Source: Streptomyces niveus (GTDB taxonomy: Bacteria; Actinomycetota; Actinomycetes; Streptomycetales; Streptomycetaceae). Taken from it: a stretch of DNA of 40,073 nt. A model generated the notes under the pieces. The model did no database searches. It saw only the letters and a program-made list of their open reading frames with translations, and was not told the DNA's origin. Positions within the stretch are counted from its first letter, which is position 1; the number at the start of each line of letters is the position of its first letter. The translations under genes and the position numbers were made by a program. Shown here one piece after another: positions 30,354-40,038 of the stretch. The stretch covers positions 1-40,073 of the forward strand of contig NZ_MDCR01000153.1 of NCBI RefSeq assembly GCF_001723055.1, in the 5' to 3' direction.

Positions 30354-31199
30354 ATGCCTTCTTTCGACACCCCCGAACCCATCAGCGCCACCACCCACGT
30401 CGAGGCGGGAACCATCCAGTTCATCGCCACCGACCGCACCGACACCGTCGTCGGGGTGCGACCCCGCGACCCGAAGAAGGACTCGGACGTACGCGCCGCC
30501 GAGCAGACCGAAGTGCGTCACGTGAGCGGCCTGTTGACCATCAGGACGCCCAAGCAGCGCTATCTCGTCGGCCGCACCGGCGCCGTCGACGTGACGGTCG
30601 AACTGCCCACGGGCTCACAGGTGGAGGTGACCGGCGCCTGGGCGCAGGTGCACGGCGAGGGCCGGCTCGGGGAGGTCCGGGTGAAGACCTCGTCGGGCGA
30701 CGCCCGCTTCGACACCACCGGGCCGCTGAATCTGACCGCCTCCCACGGCAGCATCACCGTGGACCACGTCCAGGGGGCCGCCGAGATCACCACCAGCTCC
30801 GGCAGCCTGCGCGTCGGGACCGTCGACGGCCCGGCCGTCCTGAAGAACTCGCACGGCACCACGACCGTCCGCGACGCCATGGGCGATCTGCGGGTCAGCG
30901 GCTCCAACGGGGACATCCTCGTGGAGCACGCCGAAGGCTCGGTCACCGCCACCACCGCCCACGGCGCCCTGCGCGTCGACGATGTCGCCCGTGGCACCGT
31001 GCAGTTGGAGACCGCGTACGGCTCCATCGAGATCGGCATCCGGCAGGGGACGGCCGCCTGGCTCGACGCCAGTTCACGCCTCGGTCAGGTGCACAACACG
31101 CTCACCGCGTCCGACACCCCGGACTCGTCCGAGGACACGGTCGAGGTCAGGGCCCACACCCGCTACGGCAACATCGACATCCGCCGCGCCCGCTCCTGA
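30354..31199 (+). CDS. DUF4097 (adhesin-like beta-helix) protein
   Basis: A 281-residue protein made largely of a repeated strand pattern: GEVRVKTSSGDARFDTTGPL, GSITVDHVQGAAEITTSSGS, GTTTVRDAMGDLRVSGSNGD. Each unit of about 20 residues is one turn of a parallel beta-helix. It has no signal peptide or membrane segment and so is probably cytosolic, despite the family's 'adhesin' name. Related proteins act in envelope-stress systems (YvlB, LiaX). It is in an operon with the RHH protein and close to the DUF2089/SHOCT-like operon on the other strand. Confidence 0.88.
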   Translation: MPSFDTPEPISATTHVEAGTIQFIATDRTDTVVGVRPRDPKKDSDVRAAEQTEVRHVSGLLTIRTPKQRYLVGRTGAVDVTVELPTGSQVEVTGAWAQVHGEGRLGEVRVKTSSGDARFDTTGPLNLTASHGSITVDHVQGAAEITTSSGSLRVGTVDGPAVLKNSHGTTTVRDAMGDLRVSGSNGDILVEHAEGSVTATTAHGALRVDDVARGTVQLETAYGSIEIGIRQGTAAWLDASSRLGQVHNTLTASDTPDSSEDTVEVRAHTRYGNIDIRRARS

Positions 31200-31268
31200 C
31201 ACGGCACTGCGCCTGCCGCTCAAGGAAGCGCCCGCTGCCGGCCGCCCTGATCACGGCTTCCGATTCTC

Positions 31269-31295
31269 GTACCGGTACAGTACGGCCGGTATAGT
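31269..31295 (+). promoter_or_regulatory. GTACCGGTAC palindrome and -10 before the aminopeptidase gene
   Basis: GTACCGGTAC (31269-31278) is a perfect palindrome, and TACCGG (31270-31275) also pairs with CCGGTA (31286-31291). TATAGT (31290-31295) is a strong -10, with no -35 of consensus type at the right distance, which suggests control by a protein bound to the palindrome. Confidence 0.55.
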
Positions 31296-31341
31296 TATTG
31301 GTCGCAGAAGACGTGAGCACAAGAAGTGAGAAGGGCGCCGC

Positions 31342-32124
31342 ATGATCGAGATCCTGAACCCCACCCTGGTGGCCCGCGCGAGAGACACCGGCGCCCTCGT
31401 GGCCGACATCCTCCAGACGCTGAAGGGCCGCAGCACGGTCGGCACGAACCTGCTGGACATCGACCGGTGGGCGAAGGCAATGATCATCGAGGCGGGGGCG
31501 CAGTCCTGCTACGTGGACTACGAACCGTCCTTCGGGCGCGGCCCGTTCGCCCACTACATCTGCACCGCCGTCAACGACGCCGTACTCCACGGGCGCCCGC
31601 ACGACTACGCGCTCGCCGACGGCGATCTGCTGACACTCGACCTCGCCGTCTCCAAGGGCGGAGTCGCCGCCGACGCCGCCATCAGCTTTCTCGTGGGCGA
31701 GGCCAGGCCCCCGGCGAGCGTCGCGATGATCGGCGCCACCGAACGCGCGCTGGCCGCGGGGATCGCGGCGGCCGGGCCCGGGGCCCGTATCGGTGACATC
31801 TCGCACGCCATCGGCACCGTCCTCGGCGAGGCGGGATATCCGGTCAACACCGAGTTCGGCGGCCACGGCATCGGATCGACGATGCATCAGGACCCGCACG
31901 TGTCGAACACCGGCCGGCCGGGGCGGGGTTACAAGCTGCGCCCCGGGCTGCTGCTGGCGCTGGAGCCGTGGGTCATGGAGGACACCGCCCGCCTCGTCAC
32001 CGACGCCGACGGATGGACGCTCCGCAGCGCGACCGGCTGCCGGACGGCGCACACCGAGCACACGATCGCCATCACCGAGGACGGGGCCGACATCCTGACC
32101 CTGCCGAAGCAGGCGCGGCAGTAA
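31342..32124 (+). CDS. Methionine aminopeptidase, type I (additional copy)
   Basis: A 260-residue cytosolic metalloprotease removing N-terminal methionine. All five metal ligands are seen: Asp100 (TLDLAV), Asp111 (AADAAISF), His175 (GGHGIG), Glu208 (LEPW) and Glu239 (HTEHT). His83 (NDAVLHG) and His182 line the active site. AGAAGGG precedes the ATG. Streptomyces usually has a housekeeping copy near the ribosomal-protein genes, so this orphan in accessory surroundings is a second copy. With a palindrome over its promoter it may be induced under specific conditions. It lies convergent with the 5'-nucleotidase gene. Confidence 0.92.
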   Translation: MIEILNPTLVARARDTGALVADILQTLKGRSTVGTNLLDIDRWAKAMIIEAGAQSCYVDYEPSFGRGPFAHYICTAVNDAVLHGRPHDYALADGDLLTLDLAVSKGGVAADAAISFLVGEARPPASVAMIGATERALAAGIAAAGPGARIGDISHAIGTVLGEAGYPVNTEFGGHGIGSTMHQDPHVSNTGRPGRGYKLRPGLLLALEPWVMEDTARLVTDADGWTLRSATGCRTAHTEHTIAITEDGADILTLPKQARQ

Positions 32125-32130
32125 CGCCGA

Positions 32131-32165
32131 AGGGCGGCGGGACGTGAACTCCGTCCCGCCGCCCT
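32131..32165. terminator. Bidirectional hairpin, perfect 13-bp stem
   Basis: AGGGCGGCGGGAC (32131-32143) and GTCCCGCCGCCCT (32153-32165) surround a 9-base loop. It lies 6 bases after the aminopeptidase stop and 31 bases after the convergent 5'-nucleotidase stop. Confidence 0.88.
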
Positions 32166-32196
32166 CAGCCGTAGCCGTACCCGGTGTGGGTGGTGA

Positions 32197-34020
32197 CTAC
32201 TTGATGATCGTGATCCGGTCCGTCGCCGGCGGCGCCAGCGGCGCGGCGGCCGTGGAGTTCGCCGCCAGGTAGGCGTTGAACAGGTCCAGGTCGGACGCGC
32301 CGACCAGCTTGTTCTTGCCCTGGCCCAGCGCCGGGAAGCCGTCGCCGCCGCCACCGAGGAACTCGTTCATCGCGACGCGGTACGTCTTCGCCGGGTCCAG
32401 CGCCTCACCGTTCAGCTTCACCGAGTCCGTGACGATCCGGGCGGCGCCCGTCTTGGTCATGTCCAGGGTGTAGGTGAAGCCCTTCGAGACCTGGAGGATC
32501 TTGATGGACGCCTCGTTGGAGCCGCTGACCTGCTGCTGGAGCGCGGTGATGAGCTGCGCGCCGGTGAGGTCGACGACGTTCATCATGTTGGTGAACGGCT
32601 GCACGGTGAACGCCTCGCCGTACGTGACCACACCGTCGCCCTCGCCGCCCGACGCCTTGTAGACGAGGTCGGAGCGGATACCGCCCGGGTTCATGAACGC
32701 GACCTGCGCGCCACCCTTGTCGGCCGGGGACAGGCCCGCGAGCTGCGCGTCGGCGATCACGTTGCCGAGCGGCTTCTCCAGCTCCGTGGAGCCACGGCCG
32801 TTGATGTCGGCGGAGATGAAGCCCTGCGGGGCGCCCGCGATCGGCGCGGCGGTCTTGTTCCAGCGCGCGATCAGGTCGGTCATGTCCTGGGCCTTGGCCT
32901 GGTTACGGCTGACCACGTGGTTGGCCGACTTCACCTTCGTACGGACGATGTCCTTGGTCCGCAGGTCGTAGGTGAGCGTGGTGTCGGTGTAGACCTTGCC
33001 GAAGGACGACGCCGAGGTGACCATGCGGTCGTTGCCCGCCGGGTCGGGGACGGTGCACGCGTACGCCTGGTGCGTGTGGCCCGTGACCAGCGCGTCGACC
33101 TTGGGCGTGATGCCCTTCGCGATCTCGACGATCGGACCCGAGATGCCGTCACCGGGGCCGGGGCTGTCGCAGTCGTAGTTGTACGAGTCCGAGGCCGGGG
33201 CCCCGCCCTCGTGGATGAGCGCGACGATCGACTTGACGCCCTGGCGGTCCAGTTCCTTGGCGTACTTGTTGACGGTCTCGATCTCGTCGTGGAACTTCAG
33301 GCCCTTGACGCCCTCGGCGGTGACGATGTTCGGGGTGCCCTCAAGGGTCACGCCGATGAAACCGACCTTGACGCCGTTCTTCTTCCAGACGGTGTACGGC
33401 TTCAGGACCGGCTTGCCGGACTTCTCGTACGTGGCGTTGGCCGCCAGGTACGGGAAGTCGGCGCCCTTGAACTTCTTGCCCTTCTCGAAGCAGCCCTCGA
33501 CCGGGTGACAGCCACCGTTCTGGAGGCGGGTCAGCTCGGCCGAGCCCTCGTCGAACTCGTGGTTGCCCACGGCCGTGACGTCGAGGTCGATCTTGTTGAG
33601 CGCCTCGACGGTGGGCTCGTCGTGGAACAGCCCGGACAGCAGCGGGCTCGCGCCCACCATGTCGCCGGCCGCCGCGGTGATGGAGTACGGGTTGCCCTTG
33701 CGCGCGGTGCGCAGCGAGCTGGCCAGGTACTCGACACCACCGGCGGGCACGGGCTTGACCGTGCCGTCGGCCTGTATCTCGTTCACGTTGCCCGAGGAGC
33801 CGGTCGGCGGCTCCAGGTTTCCGTGCAGGTCGTTGAAGGACAGCAGCTGGACATCCACGGTGCTGGGCTTGGGGTGCCCGCCGTGGCCCTGGCCCTGCCC
33901 GCTGTCCTGCGCCCCGACTGCTGCGGGCGCTGCGACGGCGAGAGCGCCGAATGTGGCAAGCCCGGCCACGGCGGCGAGCAACCGCCTGGCCTTACGGTGT
34001 TTCTGCGGTGTCGCTGACAT
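32197..34020 (-). CDS. Secreted 5'-nucleotidase / metallophosphoesterase
   Basis: A 607-residue exported bimetallic phosphatase. A Sec-type signal peptide occupies 1-37 (RRLLAAVAGLATFGALAVAA). The metallophosphatase motifs are LLSFNDLHGN, GDMVGASP, GNHEFDEG, ALIHEGG and GHTHQAY. The C-terminal nucleotide-binding domain has NPGGIRSDL and YGEAFTVQPFTN, then GGGGDGFPAL. The enzyme hydrolyses nucleotides outside the cell to release phosphate and nucleosides. It precedes mshD, as SCO4152 does. The S. coelicolor homologue is known to be under phosphate control; I see no convincing PHO box in the 193-base gap to mshD. Confidence 0.92.
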   Translation of the reverse strand: MSATPQKHRKARRLLAAVAGLATFGALAVAAPAAVGAQDSGQGQGHGGHPKPSTVDVQLLSFNDLHGNLEPPTGSSGNVNEIQADGTVKPVPAGGVEYLASSLRTARKGNPYSITAAAGDMVGASPLLSGLFHDEPTVEALNKIDLDVTAVGNHEFDEGSAELTRLQNGGCHPVEGCFEKGKKFKGADFPYLAANATYEKSGKPVLKPYTVWKKNGVKVGFIGVTLEGTPNIVTAEGVKGLKFHDEIETVNKYAKELDRQGVKSIVALIHEGGAPASDSYNYDCDSPGPGDGISGPIVEIAKGITPKVDALVTGHTHQAYACTVPDPAGNDRMVTSASSFGKVYTDTTLTYDLRTKDIVRTKVKSANHVVSRNQAKAQDMTDLIARWNKTAAPIAGAPQGFISADINGRGSTELEKPLGNVIADAQLAGLSPADKGGAQVAFMNPGGIRSDLVYKASGGEGDGVVTYGEAFTVQPFTNMMNVVDLTGAQLITALQQQVSGSNEASIKILQVSKGFTYTLDMTKTGAARIVTDSVKLNGEALDPAKTYRVAMNEFLGGGGDGFPALGQGKNKLVGASDLDLFNAYLAANSTAAAPLAPPATDRITIIK

Positions 34021-34201
34021 CGGTCCCCTTGTTGCTTCCGCTTGTAAGTTCTGTGTGAGGGATAAGAGCTGCGAGCGGCAGCCTAGAGTCCACGCGCGTA
34101 GAGCAACAGGGGTCTTCGGGTTACGACCTGGTTGCCAATACCCGTCGGCCGGCGGTCGTCACCGACCGCCCGGGAAACCCGGGGATCGCGCACCCGCGCC
34201 G

Positions 34202-34207
34202 TACCCT
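34202..34207 (+). promoter_or_regulatory. -10 box giving a leaderless mshD transcript
   Basis: TACCCT ends 6 bases before ATG 34214, and no ribosome site is present, so transcription should begin at or next to the start codon. No clear -35 is seen. Confidence 0.5.
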
Positions 34208-34213
34208 CGACGC

Positions 34214-35134
34214 ATGACTGATACCGCAGCCCTCGATCCGGGTCGGCAGATCGAGACCCTTGACGAGATCACCCCCGAGCAGGCGTCGGCCGTCCTGGAA
34301 CTGCTCGACGCCGCCGCCCGGTCCGACGGGGTGCAGGCCGTGTCCGAGCAGGGGCGGTTGCAGCTGCGCGGGGGGCCGAGGGCCGGGGTGCGGCATTTCC
34401 TGCTGACCGTGGGCGGGGAGCTGACGGGGTACGCCCAACTGGAGGACACCGACCCCGTCGAGGCGCCCGCCGCCGAGTTGGTCGTGCATCCCTCGTACCG
34501 GGGACGGGGGCACGGGCGGGCGCTCGGGGCCGCGCTGCTCGCCGCGTCCGGGAAGCGGCTGCGGGTGTGGGCGCACGGCGGCAAGTCGGCCGCCCGGCAT
34601 CTGGCGCAGGTGCTCGGCCTGACCATGTTCCGTGAACTGCGCCAGTTGCGGCGGCCGTTGGAACCCCTGGACATCGCCGAGCCGGTCCTGCCCGACGGTG
34701 TCACCGTCCGTACCTTCGTACCCGGTCAGGACGAGGCGGCCTGGCTCGCCGTCAACGCCGACGCCTTCGCCCACCACCCGGAGCAGGGCGGGCTCACCGG
34801 GCGCGATCTCGCCGACCGCGAGGCCGAGCCGTGGTTCGACCCGAAGGGTTTCTTCCTGGCCGAGCGGGACGGGCGGCTCATCGGCTTCCACTGGACCAAG
34901 GTGCACGCCGCCGAACACCTCGGCGAGGTGTACGTCGTCGGCATCAGCCCCGACGCGCAGGGCGGCGGTCTCGGCAAGGCGCTGACCGCGATCGGGCTGC
35001 GGCACCTGGCCGCGCAGGGCCTGCCGACCGCGATGCTCTACGTCGACGCCGACAACACGGCGGCCGTGACGGTCTACGAGCGGCTGGGCTTCGTGACACA
35101 CGAGGTGGACCTCATGTACCGGACGGAGTCGTGA
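34214..35134 (+). CDS. mshD: Mycothiol synthase MshD
   Basis: A 306-residue acetyltransferase catalysing the last step of mycothiol synthesis, acetyl transfer from acetyl-CoA to Cys-GlcN-Ins. It consists of two GNAT domains. The N-terminal one (about 15-150) has VVHPSYRGRGHGRALGAALL, and the C-terminal, catalytic one (about 160-306) has VYVVGISPDAQGGGLGKALT and LYVDADNTAAVTVYERLGFV. Mycothiol is the main thiol of actinomycetes. ATG 34214 fits family N-termini; longer frames upstream would run through the divergent control region. A hairpin follows the stop. Confidence 0.95.
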   Translation: MTDTAALDPGRQIETLDEITPEQASAVLELLDAAARSDGVQAVSEQGRLQLRGGPRAGVRHFLLTVGGELTGYAQLEDTDPVEAPAAELVVHPSYRGRGHGRALGAALLAASGKRLRVWAHGGKSAARHLAQVLGLTMFRELRQLRRPLEPLDIAEPVLPDGVTVRTFVPGQDEAAWLAVNADAFAHHPEQGGLTGRDLADREAEPWFDPKGFFLAERDGRLIGFHWTKVHAAEHLGEVYVVGISPDAQGGGLGKALTAIGLRHLAAQGLPTAMLYVDADNTAAVTVYERLGFVTHEVDLMYRTES

Positions 35135-35165
35135 CGGACCCGGCGTAGCGCCTGGTCAAGTAGGC

Positions 35166-35196
35166 GAAGGGGCGGTGGAGTTGACACCGCCCCTTC
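35166..35196. terminator. mshD terminator, perfect 12-bp stem
   Basis: GAAGGGGCGGTG (35166-35177) and CACCGCCCCTTC (35185-35196) enclose a 7-base loop, 32 bases after the mshD stop. Confidence 0.85.
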
Positions 35197-35207
35197 ACTG
35201 TCCCATG

Positions 35208-35231
35208 CTTTCACTACTTCCCTAGTGAAAG
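35208..35231. promoter_or_regulatory. Operator CTTTCACTA-N6-TAGTGAAAG of the GntR-ABC operon
   Basis: Perfect 9-base arms (35208-35216 and 35223-35231) surround CTTCCC and end 11 bases before GTG 35243. They overlap the ribosome site of the GntR gene, so binding would block the transcript start. YtrA-type GntR proteins usually repress their own transporter operon from such a place. Confidence 0.78.
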
Positions 35232-35242
35232 GGTGCTTGCGG

Positions 35243-35670
35243 GTGATCGAATTCCGCATCGACCGGCGCAGCGGCGTCGCCACCTACCTCCAGATCGTCC
35301 AGCAGACCAAACAGGCGCTGCGGCTCGGCCTGCTGGAGCCCGGCGACAAACTGCCCACGGCCCGCGAGGTCGTGGCGGCCACCGCCATCAATCCCAACAC
35401 CGTCCTCAAGGCCTACCGCGAGCTCGAACGCGAAGGTCTCGCCGAGGGCCGCCGCGGGCTCGGCACCTTCGTACGCGGCACGCTCGGCGGCGGCGACTCG
35501 GCCGACCACCGCGCCCTGCGCGACGAGTTGCGCGCCGAACTCGCCGCCTGGACCCGCCGGGCCCGCACGGGCGGACTGGAGAAGGACGACGTCAGCGCAC
35601 TGTTCACCGCCGTCGTCGACGAACACTTCGAGCGCCCGGACACCGACCGACAGAAACAGGGGAACGACTC

Positions 35671-35674
<4 letters not shown>
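35243..35674 (+). CDS. GntR-family regulator, YtrA subfamily
   Basis: A 143-residue regulator. The winged helix-turn-helix is at about 8-75 (YLQIVQQTKQALRLGLLEPG; REVVAATAINPNTVLKAYRE). The short C-terminal part has only two helices for dimerisation, which marks the YtrA type associated with ABC transporters. GTG 35243 has GAAAGGG 9 bases upstream; an in-frame GTG at 35225 would lie in the operator. The stop overlaps the ATPase start by ATGA (35671-35674). A repressor of the operon, relieved by cell-envelope-active compounds in known systems. Confidence 0.92.
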
Positions 35675-36569
<895 letters not shown>

Positions 36570-36573
<4 letters not shown>

Positions 36574-37574
36574 GCACGCTCCTCGACGAACGGCCGGCGG
36601 CAGCGGCGTCCGTGAAACCGCGGCTGCGCGGTCCGCTGTGGGTCTCCGTACGGCTGCACCGCACCCCCCTCCTGATCGCGGCCGGCACCGTCCTCGCCGG
36701 AGTGCTGATCCTCGTCGCGTACCGGATGTGGATCGGGGGCGTCGCGGACGACTTCGCGGCCACGGGCTGCGTACTCTCCGGTGACGACAGGCCGGACTGC
36801 TTCCAGCCGTTCCGCGACTTCCACGACGACATGCTCGCCTTCCACCGGGTGACGCAGTACGGCGCCTTCTTCCTCCAGCTGCTGCCCGCAGTGATCGGCG
36901 CGTTCATCGCCGGCCCGGTGGTCGCGCGGGAGCTGGAGTCGGGGACGTACAAGCTGGCCTGGACACAGTCCGACAGCCCCGCCCGCTGGTTCGCCTCGAA
37001 GCTGCTGCCGGTCGCGGCACCCGTCCTCCTGCTCGTCCCGCTGCTGACGGCCCTGCTCGCCTGGGTCAACGCGTCGGTCCCGGCCAACAGCCCCTACGAC
37101 CCGCTGCGGTGGTACCAGACCACCGGCTACCTCTCCCGCGGCACCGCCCCGCTCACGTACGCCCTGCTCGGGATCGCGGTGGGCGCACTCGTGGGGCTGC
37201 TGGTGCGGCGTACCGTCCCCGCGATGTCCGTCGCCCTGCTGGCGCTCGGCGGGGTGTTCCTGGCCATGAACCGGGTACGGGAATGGCTCTGGCCGACCAG
37301 GACGGCCACCAGCCCGCTGGACGGCTATCCGTCGTTGGGCAGGGCCGCGTGGTCGCGGGACAACGGGCTGCTCGACGCCGCCGGCAACCGGCTCCCGGAC
37401 ATGAACTGCGAGGTGTCGTGCCAGGCGGAGCGAGGCGCGGCCGTCCGGTACCTCGACTACCACCCCGAGTCGCACTTCTGGCCCCTCCAGCTCGTCGAGA
37501 CCGGCATCGTCCTCGTCCTGGCCGCCGCGTGCGTCTTCGCCGCGTTCAAGGTATTGGGGCGGCGGCACGGCTGA
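36570..37574 (+). CDS. ABC transporter permease
   Basis: A 334-residue membrane protein with about six helices: 33-50 (LLIAAGTVLAGVLILVAY), about 97-117 (FFLQLLPAVIGAFIAGPVVA), about 145-165 (LLPVAAPVLLLVPLLTALLA), 190-210 and 215-233 (LTYALLGIAVGALVGLLV; MSVALLALGGVFLAM) and 308-326. An extracytoplasmic segment between helices 1 and 2 holds two Cys residues (TGCVLSG; PDCFQP). A second large loop before the last helix also has two (NCEVSCQ), so disulfides are likely outside. It is the last gene of the GntR-ABC operon and is followed by a strong terminator. Confidence 0.88.
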
Positions 37575-37585
37575 GTCCGGGTACA

Positions 37586-37632
37586 CGTACGGGGTCCCGC
37601 CCGCCGCGGGGAGGCGGGCGGGACCCCGTACG
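37586..37632. terminator. Very strong terminator, perfect 20-bp stem
   Basis: The arms 37586-37605 and 37613-37632 are perfect complements around a 7-base loop, 12 bases after the permease stop. It isolates the ABC operon from ppk. Confidence 0.92.
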
Positions 37633-37675
37633 GCCCCGCCCCGCTTCCCCTGCACGTCATGTCGCCGTTACCGGC

Positions 37676-37707
37676 CATTCAGACGCGCTTGCGACCCTCA
37701 CTGAATG
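37676..37707. promoter_or_regulatory. Inverted repeat CATTCAG-N18-CTGAATG before ppk
   Basis: Perfect 7-base arms (37676-37682 and 37701-37707) lie about 105 bases before ATG 37813. In the same region GTTACCG, ATTCAGA and CTTGCGA start at 37667, 37677 and 37688, 10-11 bases apart, which weakly recalls a degenerate PHO box. Control of ppk by PhoP is known in Streptomyces; the match here is poor. Confidence 0.45.
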
Positions 37708-37812
37708 CAGCCCGCTGTGCCCCCCACTCCGAACGGCAGGAACGGCAGGTTCCGCCTCGCCCCCGCCGGCTCCGACGCGCCCGTCGTGCCGTCCGCGCGG
37801 AACAATGGAGGT

Positions 37813-40038
37813 ATGAGCCAGCAGCCTGCCGAGACCCCGGTCCACCCGCAGCCGTCCGTCGGGTCCATCGCCGCACACCGGCCGCACACGGTCAGCGCCG
37901 CCGTGTCCGACCTGGAGCCCGACCTCGACGCCGATCTCGACTCCTACGAGCAGGACGAGGACCCGGAGGGCGGCGTACTGCCCCAGGGCCGGTTCCTGGA
38001 CCGTGAGCGCAGCTGGCTCGCCTTCAACGAGCGCGTACTGGAACTGGCCGAGGACCCGGCCACCCCGCTACTCGAACGGGCGAACTTTCTCGCCATCTTC
38101 GCGTCCAACCTGGACGAGTTCTTCATGGTCCGCGTCGCGGGCCTGAAGCGGCGCATCGCGACCGGCGTCGCCACCCGTTCGGCCTCAGGGCTCCAGCCCC
38201 GCGAAGTGCTCGACCTGATCTGGACCCGGTCGCGGGAGATCATGGCCCGGCACGCCGCCTGCTTCCAGCAGGACGTCTCCCCCGCGCTGGCCGACGAGGG
38301 CATCCATCTGATCCGCTGGGGCGACCTCACGGAGAAGGAGCAGGCGCGCCTGTTCACCCTCTTCCGGCAGCAGATCTTCCCCGTCCTGACGCCGCTGGCC
38401 GTGGACCCGGCGCACCCCTTCCCGTACATCTCGGGGCTCTCCCTCAACCTCGCGGTCGTCGTCCGCAACCCCGTCAGCGGCCACCGGCACTTCGCCCGCG
38501 TCAAGGTGCCGCCCCTGCTGACGCGCTTCCTGGAGGCGTCCCCGCAGCGGTACGTGCCGCTGGAGGACGTCATCGCGGCGCACCTGGAGGAGCTGTTCCC
38601 CGGGATGGAGGTCCTGGCGCACCACATGTTCCGGGTCACCCGCAACGAGGACCTGGAGGTGGAGGAGGACGACGCGGAGAACCTCCTCAAGGCGCTGGAG
38701 AAGGAACTGATGCGGCGCCGCTTCGGCCCGCCGGTGCGCCTGGAGGTCGAGGAGTCGATCGACCCGTACGTCCTGGACCTGCTGGTGCGCGAGCTGAAGG
38801 TGTCCGACGCCGAGGTCTATCCGCTGCCGGGGCCGCTGGATCTGACCGGGCTGTTCGGCATAGCCGCGCTCGACCGGCCGGAGCTGAAGTTCCCCAAGTT
38901 CATCGCGGGCACGCACCGCGACCTGGCGGAGGTGGAGTCGGCGTCCGCGCCGGACATCTTCGCGGCGCTGCGGGAGCGCGACGTACTGCTGCACCACCCG
39001 TACGACTCGTTCTCCACCTCCGTCCAGGCGTTCCTGGAGCAGGCGGCGGGCGACCCGGACGTGCTGGCGATCAAGCAGACGCTGTACCGGACCTCCGGCG
39101 ACTCACCGATAGTGGACGCGCTGATCGACGCCGCCGAGTCCGGCAAGCAGGTCCTGGTCCTCGTAGAGATCAAGGCCCGCTTCGACGAGCAGGCGAACAT
39201 CAAGTGGGCGCGCAAGCTCGAAGAGGCCGGCTGCCATGTGGTGTACGGCCTGGTCGGGCTCAAGACGCACTGCAAGCTGTCGCTCGTGGTCCGGCAGGAG
39301 GGCGAGACCCTGCGCCGCTACAGCCACGTCGGCACCGGCAACTACCACCCCAAGACGGCACGGCTGTACGAGGATCTGGGCCTGCTCACGGCCGACCCGC
39401 ACGTCGGGGCGGACCTCTCCGACCTCTTCAACCGGCTGTCGGGCTACTCGCGGCGCGAGACCTACCGCCGGCTGCTCGTCGCGCCCAAGTCGCTGCGCGA
39501 CGGGCTGATCACCCGCATAAACAAGGAAGCGGCGCACCACCGTTCGGGCCGCCCCGCCTACGTACGCATCAAGGTCAACTCGATGGTCGACGAGGCCGTC
39601 ATCGACGCGTGCTACCGGGCGGCGCAGGCAGGCGTGCCCGTCGACATCTGGGTACGCGGCATCTGTGCCGTGCGCCCCGGCGTGCACGGCCTGTCGGAGA
39701 ACATCCGGGTGCGCTCCATCCTCGGCCGCTTCCTCGAACACTCCCGGATCTTCGCCTTCGGCAACGGCGGCGAGCCCGAAGTGTGGTTCGGCAGCGCCGA
39801 CATGATGCACCGCAACCTCGACCGCCGTATCGAGGCCCTGGTACGGGTCACCGACCCGGCGCACCGCGCGGCCATCACCCGGCTCCTGGAGACCGGCATG
39901 GCGGACGACACCGCCTCCTGGCATCTGGGCGCCGACGGGAACTGGACCCGGCACTCCGTCGACGCGGACGGACAGCCACTCAGGCACGTACAGGAAATGC
40001 TCATTGACGCCCGGAGGCGCCGGCGTGCAGCACCATGA
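37813..40038 (+). CDS. ppk: Polyphosphate kinase PPK1
   Basis: A 741-residue enzyme that makes polyphosphate from ATP, reversibly. After a disordered acidic start ([20 protein letters not shown]) it shows the N domain ([20 protein letters not shown]), the head domain, and the two phospholipase-D-like catalytic domains. The autophosphorylated His lies in [10 protein letters not shown], with [20 protein letters not shown] following and the second catalytic His in [13 protein letters not shown] 37813 matches the S. coelicolor start from memory. An in-frame ATG at 37705 would add 36 residues without family support, and the purine tract abuts 37813, so the start is not fully settled. It is part of the phosphate-starvation response. 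Confidence 0.93.
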   Translation: MSQQPAETPVHPQPSVGSIAAHRPHTVSAAVSDLEPDLDADLDSYEQDEDPEGGVLPQGRFLDRERSWLAFNERVLELAEDPATPLLERANFLAIFASNLDEFFMVRVAGLKRRIATGVATRSASGLQPREVLDLIWTRSREIMARHAACFQQDVSPALADEGIHLIRWGDLTEKEQARLFTLFRQQIFPVLTPLAVDPAHPFPYISGLSLNLAVVVRNPVSGHRHFARVKVPPLLTRFLEASPQRYVPLEDVIAAHLEELFPGMEVLAHHMFRVTRNEDLEVEEDDAENLLKALEKELMRRRFGPPVRLEVEESIDPYVLDLLVRELKVSDAEVYPLPGPLDLTGLFGIAALDRPELKFPKFIAGTHRDLAEVESASAPDIFAALRERDVLLHHPYDSFSTSVQAFLEQAAGDPDVLAIKQTLYRTSGDSPIVDALIDAAESGKQVLVLVEIKARFDEQANIKWARKLEEAGCHVVYGLVGLKTHCKLSLVVRQEGETLRRYSHVGTGNYHPKTARLYEDLGLLTADPHVGADLSDLFNRLSGYSRRETYRRLLVAPKSLRDGLITRINKEAAHHRSGRPAYVRIKVNSMVDEAVIDACYRAAQAGVPVDIWVRGICAVRPGVHGLSENIRVRSILGRFLEHSRIFAFGNGGEPEVWFGSADMMHRNLDRRIEALVRVTDPAHRAAITRLLETGMADDTASWHLGADGNWTRHSVDADGQPLRHVQEMLIDARRRRRAAP

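Noticed and set aside
34021..34213. PHO boxes between the 5'-nucleotidase and mshD genes
   Set aside because: The region was searched on both strands for GTTCACC-like 11-bp repeats; none matched well enough to report.
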